Below, piece after piece: positions 23,526 through 31,839 of a stretch of 64,000 nucleotides of DNA; within the stretch, counting starts at the first letter, position 1; every line of letters begins with the position of its first letter. The DNA lies in contig NZ_CP058348.1 in the NCBI RefSeq assembly GCF_013752535.1, positions 3,720,001 through 3,784,000 of the forward strand, given 5' to 3'. The position numbers and the translations under genes are program-made. The notes beneath the pieces are model-generated. The model saw only the letters and a program-made list of their open reading frames with translations. It made no database searches and was not told the DNA's origin. This stretch comes from Bdellovibrio sp. KM01 (GTDB taxonomy: Bacteria > Bdellovibrionota > Bdellovibrionia > Bdellovibrionales > Bdellovibrionaceae).

Positions 23526-24011
23526 ATGAAATTACTAATTTCTGTATTGTTACTAAGTTTGATGGTTACGGCTTGTAAGCCCGTTGAAGATCTTGATGCC
23601 GATAAAACTCCAGACAAAATCATCAATGAAACTGATTACAGCAAATGCGGTGACAGCACGGGCGCTAAAAATATTATTGGCAACTGGTACTACCAACAGG
23701 GAATCGGTAACACTAAGTTCGTAAAGTCTTATTCCATCTCTCGCGAATATATCCGTATCACCAACACATGCACTTTCGATGGCGTTCCAGTGAATGCATC
23801 TGCAACTTCCAGAATTGTGTTGAGCATGAACTCGATCAGCTTTCTGGATAGCGCCCTGAACGAAAATGTTTTGCAACGTGAGGGTTACAAACTGACTTGC
23901 CAAGCTCGCGTTGAGCCGGTGGATTTCCATTTTAGCTTTAAAGGAAACTGCCTGGTTATGACGTCCGTTGACGGCAAAAGCTCTCTGGCCTTGCTTCCTG
24001 CAGCAAATTAG
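23526..24011 (+). CDS. Small hypothetical lipoprotein
   Basis: The start at 23526, with AAGGA upstream, gives a lipoprotein signal MKLLISVLLLSLMVTAC with lipobox VTAC. The 161-residue precursor has a mature region with four cysteines (KCGDS, NTCTF, LTCQAR, GNCLV) that could pair. Alternating strands (YSISREYIRITNTCTF, FHFSFKGNCLVMTSV) suggest a small lipocalin-like or beta-sandwich fold. No family is recognised. A terminator follows. Confidence 0.7.
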   Translation: MKLLISVLLLSLMVTACKPVEDLDADKTPDKIINETDYSKCGDSTGAKNIIGNWYYQQGIGNTKFVKSYSISREYIRITNTCTFDGVPVNASATSRIVLSMNSISFLDSALNENVLQREGYKLTCQARVEPVDFHFSFKGNCLVMTSVDGKSSLALLPAAN

Positions 24012-24021
24012 TTTTCATCAT

Positions 24022-24053
24022 AGAGCCCCTGAAGAGATTCCGGGGCTTTTTTG
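24022..24053 (+). terminator. Rho-independent terminator
   Basis: AGAGCCCC and GGGGCTTT make a stem around GAAGAGATTCC-type loop bases, followed by six Ts. Confidence 0.8.
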
Positions 24054-24161
24054 CGTCCAAATCCCCACCTGCCGCGAAGCATAACGCACTCTATCCTTTG
24101 TCATGAGGTCCGCCCCTGATCTATATTCCTAGGGCTTATTAACCTTCCACAAGGACAACTC

Positions 24162-25391
24162 ATGAAAAAAATCAAAGTTGCAAATCCCGTTGTTGAGCTC
24201 GACGGCGACGAAATGACTCGTATCATCTGGAAATTCATCAAAGAAAAATTGATCCTTCCTTACCTGGACATCGACATTAAGTATTTCGATTTGGGCATGG
24301 AACATCGTGATGCTACTAACGACCAAGTAACTGTTGATTCTGCTGAAGCGATCAAAAAGTACAACGTTGGTATCAAGTGCGCGACGATCACTCCAGACGA
24401 AGCACGCGTTAAAGAATTCAACTTGAAACAAATGTGGAAATCACCAAACGGCACTATCCGCAACATCTTGGACGGTACTGTTTTCCGTGAACCAATCATC
24501 TGCAAAAACGTTCCTCGTTTGGTTCCTAACTGGACAGCACCAATCTGTATCGGCCGTCACGCATTCGGTGACCAATACCGCGCAACAGATTTCGTGACTA
24601 AAGGTAAAGGTAAATTGACTGTTACTTTCCAACCTGAAAACGGTGGCGAAACTATCACTCACGAAGTTTACAACTTCAAAGGCGATGGCGTTGCATTGAC
24701 TATGTACAACACTGATGAGTCTATCAAAGGTTTTGCACACTCTTGCTTCAACATGGCTCTTCAGAAGAAATGGCCTTTGTACCTTTCAACGAAAAACACA
24801 ATCTTGAAAAAGTACGATGGTCGTTTCAAAGACATCTTCGAAGAAATCTACCAAAAAGAATTCAAAGCTAAATTTGAAGCTGCTGGCATCACTTACGAAC
24901 ACCGTTTGATCGATGACATGGTTGCCTCTGCTTTGAAATGGAATGGTAACTTCGTATGGGCTTGTAAGAACTATGATGGCGACGTTCAATCAGATACAGT
25001 TGCACAAGGTTTCGGTTCTTTGGGCTTGATGACTTCAGTTCTTGTAACTCCAGATGGTAAAACAATGGAAGCAGAAGCTGCGCACGGAACAGTGACTCGT
25101 CACTACCGTCAACATCAACAAGGTAAACCAACGTCTACAAATCCAATCGCTTCTATCTTTGCTTGGACTCGTGGTCTTGAGCACCGTGGTAACTTGGATT
25201 CTAATCCTGAACTAGTTAAGTTCGCTCAAACTTTGGAAAAAGTTTGCGTAGAAACTGTTGAAGCTGGCTTCATGACTAAAGACCTTGCGGTTTGTATCTA
25301 TGGCGATAAAGTTCCTGCTGATAAATACATGAACACTGAGCCGTTCTTGAACAAACTTGATGAGAACTTGAAAAAAGCTCTTTCAATGTAG
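24162..25391 (+). CDS. icd: NADP-dependent isocitrate dehydrogenase, eukaryote-type homodimer
   Basis: The 409-residue product is the IDH1/IDH2-like (TIGR00127) form rather than the E. coli Icd type. It starts [21 protein letters not shown] and contains [22 protein letters not shown] (isocitrate-binding Ser, Asn and Arg) and [31 protein letters not shown] and [25 protein letters not shown] hold the metal-binding Asp residues, and [27 protein letters not shown] follows. It oxidatively decarboxylates isocitrate to 2-oxoglutarate, making NADPH in the cytoplasm. The ribosome site AAGGA lies 9 nt upstream. It is monocistronic with its own terminator. Confidence 0.96.
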   Translation: MKKIKVANPVVELDGDEMTRIIWKFIKEKLILPYLDIDIKYFDLGMEHRDATNDQVTVDSAEAIKKYNVGIKCATITPDEARVKEFNLKQMWKSPNGTIRNILDGTVFREPIICKNVPRLVPNWTAPICIGRHAFGDQYRATDFVTKGKGKLTVTFQPENGGETITHEVYNFKGDGVALTMYNTDESIKGFAHSCFNMALQKKWPLYLSTKNTILKKYDGRFKDIFEEIYQKEFKAKFEAAGITYEHRLIDDMVASALKWNGNFVWACKNYDGDVQSDTVAQGFGSLGLMTSVLVTPDGKTMEAEAAHGTVTRHYRQHQQGKPTSTNPIASIFAWTRGLEHRGNLDSNPELVKFAQTLEKVCVETVEAGFMTKDLAVCIYGDKVPADKYMNTEPFLNKLDENLKKALSM

Positions 25392-25415
25392 TTCGAATTT
25401 TATAATTTAAAATTC

Positions 25416-25448
25416 AAAAAGCCCTGGGGAAACCCGGGGCTTTTTTTT
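25416..25448 (+). terminator. Rho-independent terminator of icd
   Basis: AAAGCCCTGGG and CCCGGGGCTTT form the stem, followed by eight Ts, shortly after the icd stop codon. Confidence 0.9.
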
Positions 25449-25550
25449 GGTAACAGTTCCCTTTTCGGAATGCGGTGCATACAGAAACAGGACCTGGCAC
25501 CTTATCGCAAAATAGGACACAGTATATTTTTCGAACTCAAGGTAAAATGT

Positions 25551-26429
25551 ATGAATTTACTCAAAGCCTTAATACTAATAAGCATTCTAACATTTGGTCA
25601 TATTGGTTTTGCCGAAATGCGGTTTGTTTACCATGCCCCTGAATCTGACCATGATTTTCGCTATAAGTATCATTGGGAAGTTTTGAAAACCGCCTTAGAT
25701 CTGACAACGAAAAAATTCGGACCGTATTCTTTAACTCCTTCAGAAATACTAACCGAAGATCAGCAACTAGCTGAGATGAAAAAAGGCAGCGCTAAGTTAA
25801 ACGTCATGATTCGAGAGACCAACAAGGTCTTTGAAACTGAATTGAATGCGGTGAAAATTCCGATCGATCGCAATCTGATTGGCTACCGCGTGCTGTTAAT
25901 TGACAGAAAAAATCAAGCGCAACTGTCCAAGGTGGATTCGTTAGCGAAACTCCTTACCTTCAAAGTGGGTCAAGGCGCTGGCTGGGGTGATATTTCAATC
26001 TTAAAGAACTCGGGCTTCAACGTTATCACCGAAGAGAAGTACGACGACTTATTTAAATCTTTGAGCACTGGAAAATTTCAAATATTTCCCCGTGGAGTGG
26101 TTGAGGTTCTTGAAGAATATCGCCAATTCAAAAAGAAGTATCCCAACTTGGTCATAGATGATCATGTTTTGCTTTACTATCCGCTGCCGACTTATTTCTG
26201 GTTTCAAGACTCATCCGATGGACGATTGATGGCCCGTCGAGTGGAAGAAGGTTTAAGATTCATGATTAAGAGCGGCTCTTATCGCAATATATTTGATAAG
26301 CACTATGCAAAAGTCATCCGCGAATTAGACTTAAATAAAAGAGTCCTTATAAAAATCCCAAATCCTTATTTGCCCTCTTCCGTTCCATTTGATCGCAAGG
26401 AGCTTTGGTTCAGCCCTGAGGATTTATAA
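25551..26429 (+). CDS. Periplasmic substrate-binding-like protein
   Basis: From the ATG at 25551 (AAGGT upstream) the product is 292 residues with a signal peptide MNLLKALILISILTFGHIGFA. The mature sequence follows the type 3 solute-binding pattern. MRFVYHAPESDHDFRYKYHWEVLKTALDLTTKKFG opens it, IGYRVLLIDRKNQAQLSKVDSLAKLLTFKVGQGAGWGD resembles the interlobe region, and SLSTGKFQIFPRGVVEVLEEYRQF corresponds to the second lobe. No ABC permease genes are adjacent, so it may be a sensor or orphan binding protein. An upstream in-frame ATG at 25470 lacks a ribosome site and would hide the signal peptide. It converges with the epimerase gene. Confidence 0.75.
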   Translation: MNLLKALILISILTFGHIGFAEMRFVYHAPESDHDFRYKYHWEVLKTALDLTTKKFGPYSLTPSEILTEDQQLAEMKKGSAKLNVMIRETNKVFETELNAVKIPIDRNLIGYRVLLIDRKNQAQLSKVDSLAKLLTFKVGQGAGWGDISILKNSGFNVITEEKYDDLFKSLSTGKFQIFPRGVVEVLEEYRQFKKKYPNLVIDDHVLLYYPLPTYFWFQDSSDGRLMARRVEEGLRFMIKSGSYRNIFDKHYAKVIRELDLNKRVLIKIPNPYLPSSVPFDRKELWFSPEDL

Positions 26430-26436
26430 ACTTGCT

Positions 26437-27366
26437 TTATTGATTTGAATCTTCGGTGGTACGGCCAAGGACAAAGATGTCTTTCAGTTCTTTTAAACCA
26501 TCTTGCAGAGTATATTTACAACTAAAGCCCGTGGCTTCGATTTTGGCGTTAGAAATCACATAGTCCCTCTTGTCGGGATCTTTCATGTCATGATTATCGG
26601 TGATTTTTAAATCTGGAATGACTTTTTGAATCTCTCGGCAGAGTTCAAGCTTCGTCATGTTCGCCGCTGTTAGGCCGACATTGTAGATCTCATTCTGAAT
26701 TGAGCCCCAATTATCGAGAGCATGAAGATACACACGGGCGGCGTCGGCCACGTGCAGGAAGTTTCTGCGAAAGTGTCCTTCGAACAAATGAATCTCTTTA
26801 TCGGTTTGGGCCTTCCACATGAAATCATTCACCAGAAGGTCATAGCGCATGCGATAGCTTGCTCCAAACAACGTCGCGAACCGGAAGGAGACGGAATTGC
26901 CATGATCAAGGATGGCTTTTTCTGTTTCCACTTTTAGTCTCGCGTAGTGGGACAAGGGCCTTAAGGGGCTTTTCTCGTCACAATGAGCCTCGCCGCCCAC
27001 TCCGTAACCACTGTTGGTCATGGGGAATAGAACAGCTTGGTTTTTCGAAAGGAGTTTCAATGCATCAACAATGGCTTGATGATTGATCGCCGTTGCTAGG
27101 TCTGTGAATTTCTCGCAAACCGGTGCTCCCGTTAAGCACGCCAGCGGTATAAAGGCATCGGCTTGCTTTAACCATTCTTGATAGGCTGAATGATTTCTAA
27201 CGTCTGTTTTTTTTAAATGAAACTTGCTGTTTCTAAGGTGCCCTTGAAAAACTTTTTGGTTATAGCGGAAATCGTCCAGCGCGAAGACCTCGTGGCCTGC
27301 AGCCAGGAGCAGATCAACAAGTTGCGTTCCTTTATAGCCAGCAGCCCCTGTAACTAGAATCTTCAT
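26437..27366 (-). CDS. NAD-dependent sugar epimerase/dehydratase (extended SDR)
   Basis: The 309-residue protein is an extended short-chain dehydrogenase. It has the NAD-binding GAAGYKG loop at the N-terminus, an acidic residue after strand 2 (ALDDFRYNQ), a substrate region MTNSGYGVGG and the catalytic YARLK (Y-x3-K). FRRNFLHVADAARVYLHAL and YNVGLTAANMTKLELCREI follow, both typical of nucleotide-sugar epimerases. The substrate is probably a nucleotide-linked sugar made by the upstream enzymes. It is the last gene of the five-gene operon and its ATG overlaps the stop of the transketolase C-terminal gene by 4 nt. Confidence 0.88.
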   Translation of the reverse strand: MKILVTGAAGYKGTQLVDLLLAAGHEVFALDDFRYNQKVFQGHLRNSKFHLKKTDVRNHSAYQEWLKQADAFIPLACLTGAPVCEKFTDLATAINHQAIVDALKLLSKNQAVLFPMTNSGYGVGGEAHCDEKSPLRPLSHYARLKVETEKAILDHGNSVSFRFATLFGASYRMRYDLLVNDFMWKAQTDKEIHLFEGHFRRNFLHVADAARVYLHALDNWGSIQNEIYNVGLTAANMTKLELCREIQKVIPDLKITDNHDMKDPDKRDYVISNAKIEATGFSCKYTLQDGLKELKDIFVLGRTTEDSNQ

Positions 27367-28289
27367 GCCATAACTTCTTCAAAAAATTCAGCGATGTTAA
27401 GACCGAGATCGCTTCTTAAAATTTCACGGCCGCCGTACTTATAGGTGTAGCCACCTTCCATATTTAAGGCCATGCGTTTTACTGCGCATTTCAAGTTCCA
27501 ATCAACGACTGTTTCAGCAATCAAAGTTCCCAAACCGCCGTTTTTAAAATGCTCTTCAAGGCAGATAACGTGAGAAAACGGTTGCAGCTCTTTGCGAAGG
27601 CTTTCGTGAACTTTATCAAGTCTTGCGACCTCGATGATATTCAGTTCCTTATTCGCCTTCATGATTTCGGGAACTTTTGCGACCAGATTGCCAGTAACCA
27701 ACAAGGCTTTTAAAGATCTTGTTTTTCTGAGGTATCTAAAACCAGTTGAAAAATTCATCTCGGACTCGCCCGGGACATGCGGAAGCACTTCACGATCTAA
27801 GCGGATATAGCGTGGAGTTTTTGGATGCTCTAAGACGTATTTGGCAGCAGCCTCAGCATTTACAGAGCTGGAAACATTTAGAATCTCAATATTTGGAAAA
27901 GCGCGCATGACAGCCACGTCTTCGATTCCGTGATGAGTGGGGCCAGAGTCTGCGTAACTAAATCCTCCGCCCACACCGATGATCTGCACTGGCAGCTTCA
28001 TGATCGACATCTGCACGCGGATTTTTTCAAGACAGTTCACAGTGATGAAAGAGGCGATGGCAAACGTGAATGCCTTTTTTCCTTCCAAGGCCAAGCCTGC
28101 AGCCACAAGGATGGCATTTTGTTCTGAAATACCGGCGTTGTAAAACTGGCCTGGCAAATTGCGACGGATCAGATCCAGAGCGGGAGCCCCCATATCTGCA
28201 GAAATCAAAACGACATCGCGATCAATTTTACCGCGCTCGTAAAGTTCAGAAAGAAAAGCATCACGTTGTGACATTTCAGATTGAGCCAT
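27363..28289 (-). CDS. Transketolase-like C-terminal subunit
   Basis: The 308-residue protein carries the pyrimidine-binding (Pyr) and C-terminal domains of a split transketolase: DVVLISADMGAP, QFYNAGISEQNAILVAAGLALEGKKAFTFAIASFITVNCLEKIRVQM (with the Glu that activates thiamine diphosphate), SYADSGPTHHGIEDVAVMRAFPNI and ALLVTGNLV. Together with the preceding gene it should form one thiamine-diphosphate enzyme that moves a two-carbon ketol unit. It lies among sugar-nucleotide genes, not next to pentose phosphate genes, so a dedicated sugar-modifying role is likely. Its ATG shares one base with the upstream TAA (TAATG). Confidence 0.88.
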   Translation of the reverse strand: MAQSEMSQRDAFLSELYERGKIDRDVVLISADMGAPALDLIRRNLPGQFYNAGISEQNAILVAAGLALEGKKAFTFAIASFITVNCLEKIRVQMSIMKLPVQIIGVGGGFSYADSGPTHHGIEDVAVMRAFPNIEILNVSSSVNAEAAAKYVLEHPKTPRYIRLDREVLPHVPGESEMNFSTGFRYLRKTRSLKALLVTGNLVAKVPEIMKANKELNIIEVARLDKVHESLRKELQPFSHVICLEEHFKNGGLGTLIAETVVDWNLKCAVKRMALNMEGGYTYKYGGREILRSDLGLNIAEFFEEVMA

Positions 28290-29119
28290 TAGAGGATTCC
28301 TTTCGCGAGATCTTTACGGGCTTGGTCGATTCCTTTGGCTCCTTGAGGGGGCACTCCGTGCAAGACTGGAATATGGGACATTGACTGGATACCCGCTCCC
28401 TTGGTTGTTTCAGCGATGATGACGGTCGGCTGACGATATTTGCGACTGCGAAGACCTTGCATGCTGCTGATGAGCTCTTCGGTGCTATGGCCATTAACGG
28501 TCACGACATTAAATCCGAATGATTCAAATTTTTTATCCAATGGTTCAAGTGCCACCATGTTTTCAGTGAAGTCAGTCGTCGCCATAAAGTTACGATCAAC
28601 GATCACCACAAGGTTATTTAGTTGGTTGTGAGCAGCAAACATTGCGGACTCCCAGATGGAACCCTCATACAATTCGCCATCCCCCAACAGGCAATAAACC
28701 AGATGCAAATCACGGTTCATTTTTGCAGCTAACGCAACACCTGCTGCCACGCCAAGGCCATGCCCTAACGCTCCTGTTGTCAGTTCAACGCCTGGGACGC
28801 TGTTTTGTAAGTGAACGCCAAAGTTTCCATTCTTTTGCGCAAAGCCTTGCAACCAGTCTTTCGGGAAAAATCCTTTGCTTGAAAGAATACTATATATCAA
28901 AGGACTGCATTGTCCTTTACTGATGATCACGCGATCGCGACCGGACCATTTTGGTTCCAGAGGATTTACATTTGCCAGACCACCAAAGTACAGACTGATT
29001 AAAATCTCCACGGCTGACATCGAAGAGGTCACATGGCCCGTTCCGGCTTCGATACACATCTCTAACACTTCCGTGCGTGTATCGTGGGCTAGTTTTTTAA
29101 GTTCATCGTGAGTCATCAT
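28289..29119 (-). CDS. Transketolase-like N-terminal (TPP-binding) subunit
   Basis: The 276-residue product is the pyrophosphate-binding half of a split transketolase. GHVTSSMSAVEILISLYFGGL, RDRVIISKGQCSPLIYSIL and GALGHGLGVAAGVALA precede the thiamine diphosphate/Mg motif GDGELYEGSIWESAMFAAHNQLNNLVVIVDRN. VNGHSTEELISSMQ then follows. It pairs with the C-terminal subunit, whose start overlaps its stop by one base, ensuring matched synthesis. Split transketolases occur in several glycan and antibiotic-sugar clusters. The start overlaps the DegT-family gene by 4 nt. Confidence 0.9.
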   Translation of the reverse strand: MMTHDELKKLAHDTRTEVLEMCIEAGTGHVTSSMSAVEILISLYFGGLANVNPLEPKWSGRDRVIISKGQCSPLIYSILSSKGFFPKDWLQGFAQKNGNFGVHLQNSVPGVELTTGALGHGLGVAAGVALAAKMNRDLHLVYCLLGDGELYEGSIWESAMFAAHNQLNNLVVIVDRNFMATTDFTENMVALEPLDKKFESFGFNVVTVNGHSTEELISSMQGLRSRKYRQPTVIIAETTKGAGIQSMSHIPVLHGVPPQGAKGIDQARKDLAKGIL

Positions 29120-30294
29120 TTTGCCACCTCGTTAAGTGCCTTGCAGAGCTGATCAATCCATTTAAGGGGAAGGGACGGAAAGTTCCCGATATAAAATCCG
29201 TTGTGATGGATTTGTTCTGTGTTCACAAATGCCGTTGGATCGATATCAATCCCGCGTGTTTTTAGAAATCCTTGGCGAAGTTGATTTCCTCCGCCTGACA
29301 TTCCCCGACGGTACTCGACTCCTAAATCTGAAAGTACTTTTTCCACCTTAGATTTTAGGTGAGCTTTATCGGGAAGGATTTGTAGTAAAAGAGCATAACT
29401 GGAACTGCCCTTGGTATTATAGCGGGTAAAATATGTATTCTTATCCAAGCCTTTTAGGAATCTGTGCAGGCGCAGACTTCGCTGCGTGTTGTTTTTATCC
29501 AGACGCTTTAATTGATTGAGTCCTAAGACCGCCCCAAGCTCGTTGTTGCGAAAATTGAAACCCACCACCGGGAAATCAAATTCTTTATAGACTTGTTTTG
29601 AGTTATTTAAATGCTTTTGCAACTGCGCTGGATCTGTTGATTCGCGCAACAGACCGTGTCCCCGCTTTATTCGCACCAGCTGTGCGAATTCAGGATCATT
29701 GGTGCAGACCATACCGCCTTCGATTGTCGTCATGTGATGACCATAGTAAAAGGAAAAGTTTGAAGCAAAGCCGATGCTTCCCACTTTGTGGGTACCCATC
29801 TTTGCGCCATGAGATTCACAAGCATCTTCAATCAAAGGGATCTTGTGCTTTTTTAAAAGTTGCTGCAGCGGCGTGCTTAAACCATTCAATCCCAGAATAT
29901 GCGTTAAAAAAACGGCTTTGGTATTTTTGGTAATGGCTTTTTTTGTAGCCTCGTAATCAAGAGCCAAGGTTTCGGGATTAATATCAACGAACACTGGTGT
30001 AAAACCATTTTCAATAACAGAAACGATGTCAGAAACCCAGGTGAGTGGTGGAACGATCACCTCGCCCACACTTGCGACATCTCTTAAAGCAGAAAGCGTC
30101 AGGAAATTTGCAGCCGACCCGGAGCTGACAAAAATACTATGCTTTACGCCCAACCACTTCGACCATTCTTGTTCGAACTTTTTAACTTTATCACCTTGAG
30201 TGAAGCGATCAGAAGTCATGATGTGCTTCACCAAGGCCGTCTTATCGGCTTCAGTGATATTGTTTTGAATCAACGGCCAACGAAAGTCATTCAT
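29116..30294 (-). CDS. DegT/DnrJ/EryC1-fold PLP enzyme, probably a sugar 3-dehydratase (ColD/RfbH-like)
   Basis: The 392-residue product has the DegT/DnrJ/EryC1/StrS fold: DRFTQGDKVKKFEQEW, VSSGSAANFLTLSAL (phosphate cup), VIVPPLTWVSDI, PVFVDINPETL and PLIEDACESHGAKMGTHKVGSIGFASNFSFYYGHH. At the position where aminotransferases have the PLP-binding Lys (SFxxxK) this protein has His186. The same change defines ColD and RfbH-type enzymes, which remove the C3 hydroxyl of a 4-keto-6-deoxyhexose instead of aminating it. A 3-dehydratase is therefore more likely than an aminotransferase. Both neighbours overlap it (8 nt and 4 nt), so it is translationally coupled within the operon. Confidence 0.85.
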   Translation of the reverse strand: MNDFRWPLIQNNITEADKTALVKHIMTSDRFTQGDKVKKFEQEWSKWLGVKHSIFVSSGSAANFLTLSALRDVASVGEVIVPPLTWVSDIVSVIENGFTPVFVDINPETLALDYEATKKAITKNTKAVFLTHILGLNGLSTPLQQLLKKHKIPLIEDACESHGAKMGTHKVGSIGFASNFSFYYGHHMTTIEGGMVCTNDPEFAQLVRIKRGHGLLRESTDPAQLQKHLNNSKQVYKEFDFPVVGFNFRNNELGAVLGLNQLKRLDKNNTQRSLRLHRFLKGLDKNTYFTRYNTKGSSSYALLLQILPDKAHLKSKVEKVLSDLGVEYRRGMSGGGNQLRQGFLKTRGIDIDPTAFVNTEQIHHNGFYIGNFPSLPLKWIDQLCKALNEVAK

Positions 30295-31786
30295 AGGAGG
30301 CCTTTGCTAACACTTTATCCAGAGTATATTTGCGGCTGAGTTTTATCTTTTTCAAATTCTCGATGTATTCAAATGTCTTTGGTCCGAACTTAGATTTGAT
30401 CAAATTCAAATAGGCCGGGCTATTATGGTAAATACTCCATGCCTGATCGCGGAAAGTTAAGACCTCTGCCGAGCTGATATGCTTAGTCGGTAAAGGTTTG
30501 CAATCATAGGAGTGCTGGCTGTAACCCAACCAGTTTTCAGGAAGCTCGATATTATTACGAACGGCTTCTCGATAAAGCTCAGATCCTGGGTAGGCCATGG
30601 CAGAATAGAAATTTGCAGTTTCCAGATTAAGCTCGACCGCCAAATCCAAATTTCTTTGCATGGTTTCTAAAGTATCATCTGGAAGACCAAAGACAAAGTT
30701 TCCATGGACGTGAATTCCGCCGTCCTTGAGCATTTTGGTTTTTTCGAAGATGTCGTTTTCGGTATAGCGGCCTTTGTTCACTCCGCTTCTTACGGTTTGA
30801 TCAAAGGCCTCAATACCCAGAACGATCCAGTTAATACCGGCTTTTTTAAGTTTTTCCACGTGTTGCGGTTTCACGGTATCGATGCGACCGAAAACCCAGA
30901 TGTTGAAGTTAAATTTTCTTTCAATAAGTAGGTCCGCGATCGTTAGGAAATGTTCTTCTTTAAGAACGAACATCTCGTCGGCAATCTTGATATTTTTGAC
31001 TCCCATGGCAGCAAAGACATCAAATTGCTTAATAATGTGATCTGGCTGCCAATAACGAAACGTGCCTTGTTTTCCGAAGGGCGCACTGATGCAACAAAAA
31101 CTGCAGCGAAACGGACAACCTAAACTCGTGTAAACAGTCGCGTAGGGTTGCCGGTCTTCAATATGATCAAAGCAATGCCAATTCGGAGCTTTATAATTTC
31201 CTGTTGGAAGAGATTGCAGATCCACCTTGGGAAACACGACATGCAACTGATTCTGCTCGATTAATGTTGCCATGGGATTGTGTTGAATGTGACCGTCTTC
31301 ACGGAACCACAAGCCAGGAACTTTCCTTAGAGCGCTTATGTCATTGAAGTTTGTTTTCAACAAAGCATCCAAAGTTTTGGGACCTTCACCCTCGCAGACA
31401 TAATCACACGCTTCATCCTGCATTGTCCGTAGCGGTAATGCGGAGATATGGCCACCAAGCATGATAATCTTTAATTCGGGATCCAGTTTTTTTAACTCAG
31501 TACACAGATAGCTTGCACCAAACATCGCTTGAGTCGAAGCCGATGGGTGTTGCCCATAGACGACAATACAAATCAAGCGAGGGCGCAGATAGGAAACGCG
31601 ATCATACGTTTGCGCGACACTCAGATTTTCTGCAGCACAATCCACCTGATCTGCCGAGTGCCCCAGGGTTTTCATAGAGGCCGTAAGCATTCCCATCCAC
31701 ACTGGCATTTCCAGCGTAGCGACACCGCCACTCAAGTTTTGATAGACGTGTTCAGATATGGGTGGATTTAAAAACAATATATCCAA
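30287..31786 (-). CDS. B12-binding domain radical SAM protein
   Basis: The 499-residue protein begins with a cobalamin-binding domain (residues ~1-150: MDILFLNPP, EMPVWMGMLTASMKTLGHSADQVD, IIMLGGHISALP, CDYVCEGEGPKTLDALL). A radical SAM domain follows with the 4Fe-4S motif C-x3-C-x2-C in TSLGCPFRCSFCC, KIADEMFV and GIHVHGNFVFGLPDDTLETM. The class includes C-methyltransferases and ring or chain-remodelling enzymes. As the first gene of the sugar operon it may methylate or otherwise modify the sugar or its lipid carrier; that is inference. Its end overlaps the DegT-fold gene by 8 nt. A divergent membrane protein starts 53 nt upstream. Confidence 0.88.
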   Translation of the reverse strand: MDILFLNPPISEHVYQNLSGGVATLEMPVWMGMLTASMKTLGHSADQVDCAAENLSVAQTYDRVSYLRPRLICIVVYGQHPSASTQAMFGASYLCTELKKLDPELKIIMLGGHISALPLRTMQDEACDYVCEGEGPKTLDALLKTNFNDISALRKVPGLWFREDGHIQHNPMATLIEQNQLHVVFPKVDLQSLPTGNYKAPNWHCFDHIEDRQPYATVYTSLGCPFRCSFCCISAPFGKQGTFRYWQPDHIIKQFDVFAAMGVKNIKIADEMFVLKEEHFLTIADLLIERKFNFNIWVFGRIDTVKPQHVEKLKKAGINWIVLGIEAFDQTVRSGVNKGRYTENDIFEKTKMLKDGGIHVHGNFVFGLPDDTLETMQRNLDLAVELNLETANFYSAMAYPGSELYREAVRNNIELPENWLGYSQHSYDCKPLPTKHISSAEVLTFRDQAWSIYHNSPAYLNLIKSKFGPKTFEYIENLKKIKLSRKYTLDKVLAKASYE

Positions 31787-31839
31787 AATTACTCCAAAAA
31801 TATTATTTGGATAAACAGAGGTTTGTGCAATAATTAATC

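Noticed and set aside
29116-30294. Annotation as a sugar aminotransferase
   Set aside because: The PLP-binding Lys position holds His, so the usual DegT/DnrJ aminotransferase label is probably wrong.
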